The position numbers and the translations under genes were made by a program. A stretch of 39,990 bases of DNA from Candidatus Sysuiplasma acidicola (GTDB lineage Archaea; Thermoplasmatota; Thermoplasmata; Sysuiplasmatales; Sysuiplasmataceae): positions 1 to 39,990 of the forward strand of contig JAHEAA010000001.1 in the NCBI GenBank assembly GCA_019721035.1, given 5' to 3'. Shown one piece after another: positions 8,688-16,791 of the stretch; position 1 is the first letter of the stretch; each line of letters opens with the position of its first letter. A model generated the notes under the pieces. That model did no database searches and was not told the origin of the DNA. It worked only from the letters and a program-made list of their open reading frames with translations.

Positions 8688-10072
8688 ATATGCCGGGTGT
8701 CAGTTACAAGTCGATATCACAGATTTCGGGACCGCTGCTGTTTGTGGAGAATGTGCAGAATGCCGCTTACAACGAACTCGTTGAGATAAAGAGCGGAGAC
8801 GGCATGATCAGGATGGGACAGGTGCTGGATACCAGCGCCGGACTCGCGGTGGTGCAGGTGTTCGGACCTACAGCAGGACTGGATGCGAGCAGGACGCGCG
8901 TGAAGTTTTCGGGCAGCACGGCCAGAATAAACGTGTCGGACGAAATGCTCGGCAGGATATTCAACGGCCTTGGCGAGCCGACGGACGGCGGCCCCAAGAT
9001 CGTAAGCAAGGAGAAGATCGAAATCGTTGGAAATGCCATCAACCCCTACTCGAGAGAAGAGCCGTCGGAATTCATAGAGACTGGCATCTCGACAATAGAC
9101 GGTATGAATACGCTGGTGAGAGGACAGAAGCTCCCCATATTCTCCGGCTCAGGCATGGCGCACAACATGGTCGCGGCACAGATAGCCAGACAGGCAAAGG
9201 TGCTCGGTAAGGGAGAGAATTTTGCAGTCATATTCGGCGCCATGGGAATAACGAGCGAGGAGGCAAACTTTTTCATAAGCGAGTTCAGAAACACGGGCGC
9301 CCTTTCAAGAGCGGTCCTCTTCCTCAACCTCTCCTCCGACCCGTCGATGGAGCGCATCATACTTCCCAAGGTGGCGCTGACGACGGCCGAATACCTTGCG
9401 TATGAGAGGGGCATGCACATACTCGTCATATTGACGGACATGACGAACTACTGTGAGGCGCTGCGTGAGATATCCTCTGCCAGGGAGGAGGTGCCCGGCA
9501 GAAGGGGGTACCCCGGTTACATGTACACTGATTTGAGCACGATATATGAGCGTGCGGGCAAGATACGCGGCAAGAACGGCTCCATAACACAGATACCGAT
9601 ACTCACGATGCCCGGTGACGACATAACGCACCCCATACCTGATCTTACAGGCTACATAACAGAGGGACAGACGGTTCTGAGCAGGGATCTGCAGAGGAAG
9701 GGCATCTACCCCGCAATCGATGTTCTTCCGTCCCTGTCAAGACTAATGAACCAGGGCATTGGGGCAAAGAGGACAAGAGAGGACCACAGGGGCGTGGCAG
9801 ACCAGCTGTACTCAGCCTATGCAAACGGCAAGGATCTCCGTTCGCTCAGCGCCATCGTCGGCGAGGAGGCACTGGGAGCCAACGACAGACTCTACCTGAA
9901 GTTTGCGGACGAGTTCGAAAAGAAGTTTGTGAATCAGGGTGTGTACGAAGACAGGACGATTGAGACTACGCTCGATCTCGGATGGGAGCTGCTCAGCACA
10001 CTGCCCGAAAACGAGATGAAGAGAGTTAAGCGCGAATACATAGGCAAGTACGGCAAGTGGAGGAAAGACTGA
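8684..10072 (+). CDS. atpB: A/V-type ATP synthase subunit B (non-catalytic head)
   Basis: Regulatory nucleotide-binding-like subunit that alternates with A in the head. Seen in 462 residues: [17 protein letters not shown] at the start, [42 protein letters not shown], where A subunits have the P-loop but here the Walker lysine is missing as expected for B, and the [16 protein letters not shown]...[13 protein letters not shown] signature. The ATG at 8684 overlaps the atpA stop; a second ATG at 8690 is also possible. Its TGA overlaps the atpD start (TGATG), which suggests translational coupling. Confidence 0.97.
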   Translation: MNMPGVSYKSISQISGPLLFVENVQNAAYNELVEIKSGDGMIRMGQVLDTSAGLAVVQVFGPTAGLDASRTRVKFSGSTARINVSDEMLGRIFNGLGEPTDGGPKIVSKEKIEIVGNAINPYSREEPSEFIETGISTIDGMNTLVRGQKLPIFSGSGMAHNMVAAQIARQAKVLGKGENFAVIFGAMGITSEEANFFISEFRNTGALSRAVLFLNLSSDPSMERIILPKVALTTAEYLAYERGMHILVILTDMTNYCEALREISSAREEVPGRRGYPGYMYTDLSTIYERAGKIRGKNGSITQIPILTMPGDDITHPIPDLTGYITEGQTVLSRDLQRKGIYPAIDVLPSLSRLMNQGIGAKRTREDHRGVADQLYSAYANGKDLRSLSAIVGEEALGANDRLYLKFADEFEKKFVNQGVYEDRTIETTLDLGWELLSTLPENEMKRVKREYIGKYGKWRKD

Positions 10073-10719
10073 TGCCTGCACAGCAGATCAAGCCTACGCG
10101 CATTGAGCTTATACGGACAAACAGAAGGATAAAGCTGGCAAAGAGAGGCCTGGATCTGCTGAAGATGAAGAGAAATGCGCTTGTAATGGAATTTTTTGCG
10201 ATTAGCAGAAAGGTGCGCGGGCTCAGGGAAAACCTCAGAGCGGATGTCGGCAGGGCGCTTGAATCCATGAAGATGGCCGAAGTCATGAGCGGCGCGATGG
10301 AAGTGGAGCGCGTGGCACAGATGTCTGCAAATTCGGCACTGGGCGTGGGCGCCAAGAACGTGATGGGCGTCAGGGTTCCGGAACTGAGTTACAGAGCTGG
10401 AGCATCGGTTCTGAGCCCGGAATACAGGGCGACGTCTGTCCCGGCACCGATAAATGATGCTATCAGAAGGTTCGAGACTGTCTTCTCATCGATGATAGAG
10501 ATAGCGGAAAAGGAGAATTCGATGCGCAGGCTGCTGCAGGAAATAGACAAGACAAAGAGGCGGTCCAACGCCATAGAGAATATGCTCATACCTCAGCTGA
10601 GCGCGGCTGCCAAACACATAAGGATGAGACTCGATGAGATAGAGAGGGACACATTCACTACGCTGAAGACAATCAAGAGGAAGATGGTCCAGCGCACCGC
10701 CGCGGAGGAGGGTGCGTAA
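10072..10719 (+). CDS. atpD: A/V-type ATP synthase subunit D (central shaft)
   Basis: Subunit D is the rotating coiled-coil axle inside the A3B3 head. The protein (215 residues from ATG 10072) has long N- and C-terminal helices: IKPTRIELIRTNRRIKLAKR with the conserved KxGLDLLKMKRNAL at the front, and LLQEIDKTKRRSNAIENMLIP...IRMRLDEIERDTFTTLKTIK at the back. An upstream in-frame start at 10057 lies inside atpB. ATG 10072 overlaps the atpB TGA and has GGAGG about 8 bases upstream, so it is preferred. Confidence 0.95.
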   Translation: MPAQQIKPTRIELIRTNRRIKLAKRGLDLLKMKRNALVMEFFAISRKVRGLRENLRADVGRALESMKMAEVMSGAMEVERVAQMSANSALGVGAKNVMGVRVPELSYRAGASVLSPEYRATSVPAPINDAIRRFETVFSSMIEIAEKENSMRRLLQEIDKTKRRSNAIENMLIPQLSAAAKHIRMRLDEIERDTFTTLKTIKRKMVQRTAAEEGA

Positions 10720-10720
10720 A

Positions 10721-10894
10721 ATGAATGTGAAGTACAGGGCGAGAGATTACTACCCCAGGATCACCATAACACGCGAGATGATCAGGCAGAACAGCAAACT
10801 CAGGCTCTTCATCAGGCTGAGGATGCTGTTCCTGGTCCTTAATCCAGTCATTGCGATGGTCGGCATAATAATAGTTATGACAGGGGTGTTTTGA
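10721..10894 (+). CDS. 57-residue single-helix membrane protein in the ATP synthase operon
   Basis: I do not recognise a family. The protein has a basic N-terminal half (VKYRARDYYPRITITREMIRQ, then RLRMLF) followed by one hydrophobic helix LVLNPVIAMVGIIIVMTGVF that reaches the C terminus. ATG 10721 follows a strong SD (GGAGGAGGGTG, about 10704-10714) and is one base after the atpD stop. An upstream in-frame GTG at 10712 lies inside atpD. The TGA stop at 10892-10894 is in the same frame as the next coding region, the H subunit, with no other stop between them. Readthrough would give a membrane-anchored H subunit. On its own it may be an accessory of the membrane sector. Confidence 0.75.
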   Translation: MNVKYRARDYYPRITITREMIRQNSKLRLFIRLRMLFLVLNPVIAMVGIIIVMTGVF

Positions 10895-10897
10895 ATT
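10882..10897 (+). promoter_or_regulatory. ribosome binding site and ATT start for atpH
   Basis: AGGGGTG (10882-10888) ends 6 bases before an ATT codon at 10895-10897. That is the first codon after the in-frame TGA of the upstream gene. This placement is what is expected for a start codon at ATT, although ATT is rarely used. The site overlaps the last codons of the 57-residue gene. Confidence 0.45.
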
Positions 10898-11218
10898 ACC
10901 GACGACATAGAGATACTCAGGACAATAAAAGAGAGCGAACTGAAGGTCGAACACGACCTGCAGGAGTTCTCCAGACAGCAGGAAGAGAAGCTGGAAGCGA
11001 TGAAGAGAGAAATGCAGGCCCGGATTGATGAGGCCGTCAGTAAGGCCGGCAGGGAAAGGGATGAAGCGCTTCAGAAGACAAAGGAGCAGGTGGACAGGAA
11101 ACGTAAGAAAATTCTCTCCGAAGCGAAGCGCAGCACCGAAGACGTCGTGCTCAATATAACAAAGAAGGACATAGAGGGCATAGTCCACACCCTCATCGGA
11201 AAGTATCTGGAGGAATAG
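10895..11218 (+). CDS. atpH: A/V-type ATP synthase subunit H (peripheral stalk), unusual start
   Basis: The 107-residue reading begins ITDDIEILRTIKESELK and continues as an uninterrupted charged helix with heptad-like spacing, ending with NITKKDIEGIVHTLIGKYLEE. Subunit H normally has about 100 residues and forms a coiled coil with subunit E, so this length and composition fit. There is no ATG, GTG or TTG in frame between the TGA at 10892 and the ATG at 11000. Starting at 11000 would lose about 35 residues of the helix. I therefore propose initiation at ATT 10895, supported by AGGGGTG at correct spacing, or readthrough of the TGA from the preceding membrane protein. The gene is followed 2 bases later by atpI. 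Confidence 0.7.
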   Translation: MTDDIEILRTIKESELKVEHDLQEFSRQQEEKLEAMKREMQARIDEAVSKAGRERDEALQKTKEQVDRKRKKILSEAKRSTEDVVLNITKKDIEGIVHTLIGKYLEE

Positions 11219-11220
11219 GC

Positions 11221-13158
11221 ATGCTGCTGCGGTCGGAGAAGATAATCAGGGTCAGGGTTATAGGCTCCAACGGCTGCAGAAAGACCGTGATTTCAGCGCT
11301 GCATGATGTTGGCGTCATGCAGCTTGAGGAACTGAGCGGCGAAGCGGCCGAAATGCTGCAGAAGAGAGTCACAGCCGAGAATGTTGAAGCGCTGAACAGG
11401 GAGATGCTCAGGTTCAGGGGAATGGAGGCAGTCCTGCCACGCCGCAGGGTAGGCGACAGGAAATATTTCAGCTCCACAAAGGAGCTGCTGGAAGCAGCGG
11501 CGAAGGTGAACATAGACGGCGAAATAAAGTCCCTGAAGGATAAGGAGATTGCCCTGAACGCCACATTGAGAGAACTTGAGAACAGACTGAACATAGCTCA
11601 GAAGATGAAGGGACTGGACTGCGATCTGTCGGTGTTCAGATCTGCACACATCTCGTCGTTCATAGCATCCGGCGGTGAAGCAGACATAAAGAGCGCCGTG
11701 AAGGGCGCAATCGACGATGTCATTGTGAGGGACATTGACGGTGCGTACCTCGTCGCAGTCCGTGTCAACAGGGAAACAGAACTCGCGCGTCTCGCGAATG
11801 AGAAGGGCATAAGCCTGGTGGCTATACCGGAAATGAGCGGAACGCCCTCCGAATTCATCGAAAGGACAGATGCCGAAGTGCATTCCCTGAAGGGCGAGCT
11901 GGAGGCCGTTTCAAAGAGGCTAGCAGAGATCGCGGACATGCATTTCGCGACAATAGCGCAGATCAGGGAGCAGCTGGACATCGAGGCGAAAAAATACGAT
12001 GTGTCGGAGAAGCTGGCCGGCACGGTGGACGCTTTTGCACTCGAGGGGTGGATTCCGGCACGCTACTACGGCATGCTCGGTGAAATGCTTGACAGCCTGA
12101 CATCCGGCAACGTCATACTGTCCAAAGTGCAAACGAACGAGGAACCACCGACACTTTTCCGCAATCCGCGCAGCATCAGGCTGTTTGAATTTTTCATCCG
12201 TTTCTACTCACTTCCCAGAGAGTATGAAATCGACCCTACGCTTGTTTTTGCATTTGTATTCCCGCTCTTCTTCGGACTGATGGTCGGCGACTGGGGGTAC
12301 GGACTTGCAATACTGCTGATTTCGCTGTTCATAATTCACAGGCTTGACCATCCTGTGGCGCACAGCCACATACCCGGGTTTCTGAGCCGGTTCGTGCTCA
12401 TGATCATGGGACCAAATGCCCTCAAGACGCTTGCGAAGGCACTTATTCCGTCCTCCATTATTGCAATAGTCATCGGTCTGCTCTTCAACGAGTTTTTCGG
12501 ATTTCAGGTCCTGCCGTTCACCGTATTTGCCGTTGAGCCGGGACTGGCAAAACTGCTGCTGATTTCCGGATACATCGGTCTGCTGCTCGTCTCATTTGGT
12601 CTTGTGCTCGGCGCCGTCAATGAGCACACTGTGGGCCACAGGAAGGGTATCGCAGCCAAGGCCGGCTGGCTCGCATTCGCGTGGGGCATTGCCGTGTTCG
12701 GACTCAACCTTCTGCACCGCGTTCCGATGAACCTGGCCAATCCCTCAGTCTCGGTGCCGATAGCGCTCATTATTGGCGGTGTTGTGACGGTGCTTGCGAT
12801 GGAGGGAACGATGGGCGGGATGGAGATTCCGTCAATAATCAGCCACATTCTATCGTACACAAGGATTGTCGGCATACTCCTTGCCTCCGTCATACTCGCG
12901 AGCGTCATCAACATAGCGCTGAGGGCTTTCGCATCCGATCCGCTGCTCATACCCGTAGGCATCTTCATCGTGATCGTGGGACAGGTTTTCAATCTCATCA
13001 TAGCAGTTTTCGAGTCCGGGATACAGGGCGCAAGGCTTCTCTATGTGGAATTCTTTTCAAAATTCTACAAAGGGAACGGAAGATACTTCAGGCCCTTTTC
13101 CAGCCCCAGAAACTACACGATAAAGCAGTTCGACCTGGACATGAAGGCCGGCAAGTGA
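11221..13158 (+). CDS. atpI: A/V-type ATP synthase subunit I (membrane stator a)
   Basis: Subunit I provides the half channels through which ions reach the rotor ring. Seen in 645 residues: a soluble N-terminal half with coiled-coil segments (about 1-310), then a membrane half starting near FVFPLFFGLMVGDWGYGLAILLISLF with the family GDxGYG motif. It ends with SYTRIVGILLASVILASVIN and GARLLYVEFFSKFYKGNGRYFRPF, where Arg605 is the conserved essential arginine. It closes the operon. In most archaea this gene precedes atpK; here it follows atpH. Confidence 0.96.
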   Translation: MLLRSEKIIRVRVIGSNGCRKTVISALHDVGVMQLEELSGEAAEMLQKRVTAENVEALNREMLRFRGMEAVLPRRRVGDRKYFSSTKELLEAAAKVNIDGEIKSLKDKEIALNATLRELENRLNIAQKMKGLDCDLSVFRSAHISSFIASGGEADIKSAVKGAIDDVIVRDIDGAYLVAVRVNRETELARLANEKGISLVAIPEMSGTPSEFIERTDAEVHSLKGELEAVSKRLAEIADMHFATIAQIREQLDIEAKKYDVSEKLAGTVDAFALEGWIPARYYGMLGEMLDSLTSGNVILSKVQTNEEPPTLFRNPRSIRLFEFFIRFYSLPREYEIDPTLVFAFVFPLFFGLMVGDWGYGLAILLISLFIIHRLDHPVAHSHIPGFLSRFVLMIMGPNALKTLAKALIPSSIIAIVIGLLFNEFFGFQVLPFTVFAVEPGLAKLLLISGYIGLLLVSFGLVLGAVNEHTVGHRKGIAAKAGWLAFAWGIAVFGLNLLHRVPMNLANPSVSVPIALIIGGVVTVLAMEGTMGGMEIPSIISHILSYTRIVGILLASVILASVINIALRAFASDPLLIPVGIFIVIVGQVFNLIIAVFESGIQGARLLYVEFFSKFYKGNGRYFRPFSSPRNYTIKQFDLDMKAGK

Positions 13159-13219
13159 TATCACTCAGCAGCTTTATCGGTCTTACGGAACTCATTGACC
13201 CCCTGAAGCCGGGGGCAGC

Positions 13220-14467
13220 ATGACGCAGTCCACACACTTCGGAAAGAACTCATTCGTGCTCATGGTGACGTCAGTTGCGCATTTTGTCAACGACGGTGAA
13301 AGCGCACTTCTTCCGGTCGTCTTACCCCTGCTTGCGTACACAATTTCGAGCAGTTACGCGCTTGCTGCGGTCGCGGCGTCCTTCTACCTCTTCTCCTCCT
13401 TCGGCAGTCCCGTTGCCGTTTCACGGGTCGCGCGCCTCGGAAACACCGGAAGGGGGCTGGGAGAAGGACTTCTGATACTCGGTATAGGCATATTCCTCAC
13501 AGGCTTGTCAGCCTCATTTCTCGGCACATACACGCAACTTGCCTACGCGGGAATAATAGTCTCATCGTGCATAGCGGGCTTCGGCTCGAGTTATTACCAT
13601 CCAATCGGCAGCGGCATCGTGCAGAAGAGTTTCGGTAACGAGGCGATGGGCGTCGCACTCGGAGTGAACGGATCTCTTGGCAGTTTCGGAAGAGCGATAT
13701 TTCTCACAATCTCAGTAGTGGCTTTCGGAGCGTTCATGCTCTCCGGCGGACTGATGCTCATAGGGACGGCGTGCATTGCTGCCGGTGCGCCGATATTCAT
13801 CTTCTTCCGATTTATTGAAGGAGAAAACGTGCCAGTCCCGGGAAGCGGCAGTGCGCGCAGCTGGGACAGGATAGGACCGGCAGTAAGGGGGACGTGGCCG
13901 CTGATTGTTCTGACTTTTGTGAGGAATGCGGCCTCCACCGGGATCATACTGTATCTGCCAACCTACTTCATAAGGGCACATCTGCTCCCTTACGGCCTGA
14001 GCCTTGGTCTCATGATGACGGTCATACTGTCTCTTCCAATCCCCGGTCAGATCATGATTGGCTGGATTTCAGACAGAATCGGTCTCATCAGGACGCTGTT
14101 CCTGACGACACTGATGTCCGGCGTCTTCGTCATGGTATTCCTGCTCTATCCTCTGAACCTCTACTTCGATGCGGCGTCGCTCGGCCTGTTCAGCCTGTTC
14201 GCTTTCAGCGGTTTCCCGATCCTGTTTCCGATCGCAACGAAAATGGGCAGAGCCGGGGACGCTCATCTGAGCCGGGGAGTAATATGGACAGCAGTAGGTT
14301 CCGGCTCTGCAGCCAGCCCCGTGATCGTCGTCCTGCTGAGCGAGGCGTGGGCGATGGGCAGTCTTCAGGGCGCATTCCTTGTTCTTTCATTGGCTACCGT
14401 AATAGTATCAGCTCTGTCATTTTCGTCAAGGATCGCGCTCAGCGAGAAGAAACACAGCAATCTATGA
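13220..14467 (+). CDS. MFS transporter, fosmidomycin-resistance (Fsr)-like
   Basis: A 415-residue, roughly 12-helix major facilitator protein. The start HFVNDGESALLPVVLPLLAY matches the family pattern HFxNDxxxxxLPxLLPLL seen in Fsr-type exporters, and the loop GWISDRIGLIRT is the repeat of the MFS motif after helix 8. Substrate unknown; Fsr relatives export drugs or sugars. It lies 61 bases after atpI on the same strand and may be transcribed by readthrough. The spacer holds a small CCCCC/GGGGG inverted repeat just before the start, which could act as an attenuator or terminator. Confidence 0.85.
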   Translation: MTQSTHFGKNSFVLMVTSVAHFVNDGESALLPVVLPLLAYTISSSYALAAVAASFYLFSSFGSPVAVSRVARLGNTGRGLGEGLLILGIGIFLTGLSASFLGTYTQLAYAGIIVSSCIAGFGSSYYHPIGSGIVQKSFGNEAMGVALGVNGSLGSFGRAIFLTISVVAFGAFMLSGGLMLIGTACIAAGAPIFIFFRFIEGENVPVPGSGSARSWDRIGPAVRGTWPLIVLTFVRNAASTGIILYLPTYFIRAHLLPYGLSLGLMMTVILSLPIPGQIMIGWISDRIGLIRTLFLTTLMSGVFVMVFLLYPLNLYFDAASLGLFSLFAFSGFPILFPIATKMGRAGDAHLSRGVIWTAVGSGSAASPVIVVLLSEAWAMGSLQGAFLVLSLATVIVSALSFSSRIALSEKKHSNL

Positions 14468-14688
14468 TTTCACGGGAACTGAACCTTTGCCGAATGTGAA
14501 CAGAGAAAGTTGAAGCAGGACAGTGTAGTGCGTCTGTATTCTCTGAAATAAACAAGTCGGTCCGATGCTACCGTGTATGGAGTAGAGTTCCGGCATTACC
14601 CTGAACTCTGCTATATCAAAGATGCTGAGTGGAAGCATTCAAGTCAATGTTTGCAGGCAAAAATAGACAGTATCGCCGAGGCAGTGAG
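14468..14688. other. non-coding spacer upstream of the HTH regulator
   Basis: I see no gene. A CTATATCAAA at 14611-14620 is a second TATA-like sequence, but it would place a transcript start after the GTG at 14629, so it does not support that start. Confidence 0.35.
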
Positions 14689-14695
14689 TTAATAT
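14689..14695 (+). promoter_or_regulatory. TATA-like box for the HTH regulator
   Basis: TTAATAT is centred about 27 bases before ATG 14719, fitting a leaderless transcript beginning at that ATG. Confidence 0.45.
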
Positions 14696-14718
14696 CTACA
14701 GTTGTACATGTTCGGATC

Positions 14719-15405
14719 ATGGAACTGTGGGAACTGACCATAACCCAGACTGACTGTCCGAATATAGAGACAACTGAAACTTTCGAAAATACATGCATAC
14801 TGCTGATGAACACCGAATCATCCGGAAAATACCAGGACATATTCGCAATAATATATTCAACTGAAAAGCAGGAGCTGAATTCCGCACTTAAGTTCCTTTC
14901 ATCGCATCGCAGAGTTTCAAATTTCAACCTGATATCAAAGAAAAGCGGCATTGCCATGGTTTTCTACAGGATGCAGCAGACATCCATGTTCCGCAAGACC
15001 TCGAAACTGGGTTTCCGCATACACCCGATTATGGTGGGCAAAGGGAGGGAGAAGTGGTTCTATATCAACAGCGGGCTGAAACCTCTCACTGAGAAAGACG
15101 TGAATGATAAATTCACAACAATAATCTCCATGAATTCAATAGCACAGGAGGAGTTCTTTCAGCAATATCCGGCATCTTTCAACAGGCTAAACATGGCCCA
15201 TATGATGGCAATGCTCTCGGGAGATGAAGTGAAGCTGATAAGCACAATCAATGAACTTGGATTTTTTGACTGGCCGCGTGGTGCCAGTCTTACACAGTTG
15301 AGCAATAAGATGAAGATGTCGAAGAGCACACTTTCCTACCACGTGAGGGGAGTTGAAAAGAAGATCGCAAACATGCTCACTGAGGAAGCGGGCGTCTGCA
15401 GGTGA
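14719..15405 (+). CDS. transcription regulator with C-terminal HTH_10 (bacterioopsin-activator-like) domain
   Basis: The protein has 228 residues from ATG 14719. The N-terminal part (MELWELTITQTDCPNIETT...) is a regulator module like those in archaeal Bat-type proteins. The C-terminal segment, about residues 165-220 (LSGDEVKLISTINELGFFDWPRGASL followed by TQLSNKMKMSKSTLSYHVRGVEKKI), matches HTH_10 closely: Gx(F/Y)(F/D)WPR then a helix-turn-helix with S-K-S-T. It probably senses a signal through the N-terminal half and binds DNA at the C terminus. An in-frame GTG at 14629 would add 30 residues but lies before the predicted transcript start. The neighbouring transporter genes are possible targets; that is inference only. 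Confidence 0.82.
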   Translation: MELWELTITQTDCPNIETTETFENTCILLMNTESSGKYQDIFAIIYSTEKQELNSALKFLSSHRRVSNFNLISKKSGIAMVFYRMQQTSMFRKTSKLGFRIHPIMVGKGREKWFYINSGLKPLTEKDVNDKFTTIISMNSIAQEEFFQQYPASFNRLNMAHMMAMLSGDEVKLISTINELGFFDWPRGASLTQLSNKMKMSKSTLSYHVRGVEKKIANMLTEEAGVCR

Positions 15406-15754
15406 GATGACACCGGATTTCTGGTTGGATTTGGTCGTTTCCCGTTTGTTCATGCAGCAGGCAGGCCTGCATGCCCGTAGGTTGAGTAGGGCTGAAGCAG
15501 GATGCTCCGCAGCATAGGCCGCCGGTCTGCTGCAAAAGCCCCGGCACATCGCTGCGATGAAGGCCTTTTGAGTAAAGGGTTGTGCCTCATCAATTCCAAT
15601 CGGACAGTAAATCAGGACAACGGCAGATGTTCCGCAACGGAGCGACAGCTTGTCTGTCGGCGCATCAGTGCGCCATAGCATGCGAAAAGAGAGTGCTGGG
15701 CTATCACTCAGGTTGCCTGACGCGGTGCAAAGACCAGAGAACATAGTGTAATGG
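15406..15754. other. hairpin-rich non-coding stretch, possible mobile-element relic
   Basis: No gene is visible. Structures seen: CATGCAG/CTGCATG (15451-15457 and 15467-15473, containing the palindrome GCAGGCCTGC), ATGCT/AGCAT (15502-15515) and ATCGC/GCGAT around 15548-15558. A short plus-strand frame ends LSRAEAGCSAA before a stop at about 15516, which faintly recalls the tail of IS605-type TnpB proteins, followed by hairpins like an element's right end. No transposase core is present, so this is at best a relic. The region may alternatively encode a structured RNA. Confidence 0.3.
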
Positions 15755-16303
15755 TCACTTTCCATTTTTCTCTCTGATTAAGGCTCTGATTGTTGCGGCC
15801 AGTCCTTCTGGATCACGGGCTCCTGCAAACTTAAAGAGCAGCCTGTCGCCCTGAATGAACACAAGATCGCCGACCATCCGGCTGTCTATGCTCACCTTCG
15901 GTTTGCCGAAATTTACCCGCTCTCTGTCCTGGACCGGAAGCGAACGCTTGTTCTGAGCAATAATTTCAACATCTGCAAGATCGAAAGTGCTGACTGGTTT
16001 CCGCTCTCCCCTCTTATCGGCCGCCATCACTATTGCCTTTGTATCTGTTATGACTACGCTGTTTCCCTTGTCAGACCGGGAAGCCCTCCACAAATATATG
16101 AAGTATACAAAGCCCACAAGCCATGGAAACCCTGAGAATCCCTTTGAAAACAGAATTATGCCTGAAACGAACAGAATGGCGACTATTGCAATCTGATAGT
16201 ATTTAAAACCGGAGTGAAATGGCACCGGATAAATCTCCAGAACCTTTTTCCCGGCGTCTCGCTCTGTCTGTGTTGAAGTCAGTCGGCTGCCCGGGAATTT
16301 CAC
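15755..16303 (-). CDS. membrane protein with two helices and a cytoplasmic PH-like tail
   Basis: I do not recognise a named family. The 182-residue protein has a short soluble start, two hydrophobic helices close together (YYQIAIVAILFVSGIILF and FPWLVGFVYFIYLW, about 35-75), and a C-terminal soluble region of about 100 residues. That region contains short beta-rich segments (SVVITDTKAIVMAADKRGERKPVSTFDLADVEII, here cited as residues about 80-115) and ends in a helix. This arrangement resembles bacterial PH-like (bPH2) membrane proteins. The start is GTG 16303, with a TATA-like TTTAATATC about 30 bases upstream on this strand. It points away from the OFA transporter, and the role is unknown. 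Confidence 0.65.
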   Translation of the reverse strand: MKFPGSRLTSTQTERDAGKKVLEIYPVPFHSGFKYYQIAIVAILFVSGIILFSKGFSGFPWLVGFVYFIYLWRASRSDKGNSVVITDTKAIVMAADKRGERKPVSTFDLADVEIIAQNKRSLPVQDRERVNFGKPKVSIDSRMVGDLVFIQGDRLLFKFAGARDPEGLAATIRALIREKNGK

Positions 16304-16751
16304 ACCCCGGTTACTAAAGAAAACAACCTGATATTAAACATGACGCTGAAACAGATTGCCTATATTCAGTTGCAAAAAAACCGCATGTTTGCTTTGAAAA
16401 CGAGCCTGCTAGTGCGCGAGCTGCATGTGTCAGCACAGGATTCCAGTAAGGCAAATTATCTACAGTTTCCACAATTTCTGTCTGCCCCCTTCTCCGCTCT
16501 ATCCGAAAATACGAGCTGTCCTGAGGCAATATAGTTGTGAACAAGCCAGGGAAGGAACAGTAGGTAACTGAAAGGCATCAGCGTGTTCATGCGTGTGTGG
16601 AATGCGGACTAAAGTGTTATTGTGCTGGTCTGCCCCCTTAATCCTCTTGTCCAGAATTAGTGACCAGACCAAATCAGTGATCACCATAAAATAATCTGAG
16701 AGTTTCACGCTGGAATCATGTGCAGAACACTTAAACCTGTACAAGTAAAGC
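16304..16751. other. non-coding stretch with repeats upstream of the OFA transporter
   Basis: About 450 bases without a convincing gene. It holds a 12-base direct repeat GTCTGCCCCCTT (16480-16491 and 16628-16639), with imperfect similarity continuing about 30 bases after each copy. It also has an inverted repeat TGGTCTG/CAGACCA (16626-16632 and 16665-16671) around the second copy. This could be a decayed insertion element or a regulatory region for the transporter. A minus-strand frame here (about 16314-16544) has no family I know. Confidence 0.4.
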
Positions 16752-16757
16752 TTATAA
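16752..16757 (+). promoter_or_regulatory. TATA box of the OFA transporter gene
   Basis: TTATAA is preceded by AAGC (BRE-like). It predicts a transcript start near 16780, giving a short leader with AGGTGA at 16782-16787 just before ATG 16792. The in-frame TTG at 16771 would lie before the transcript start. Confidence 0.6.
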
Positions 16758-16791
16758 TTCAGATTTTTGTTTGACAACACAAGGTGAAGTT

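Noticed and set aside
10892-10894. TGA between the small membrane protein and atpH as a selenocysteine codon
   Set aside because: No selenoprotein family or SECIS-like element is visible, TGA is used as a stop throughout the window, and a ribosome binding site sits right before it.
15406-15754. Intact IS605/TnpB element
   Set aside because: No transposase core, no RuvC-type motifs and no TnpA were seen; only a faint similarity of a short tail and some hairpins.
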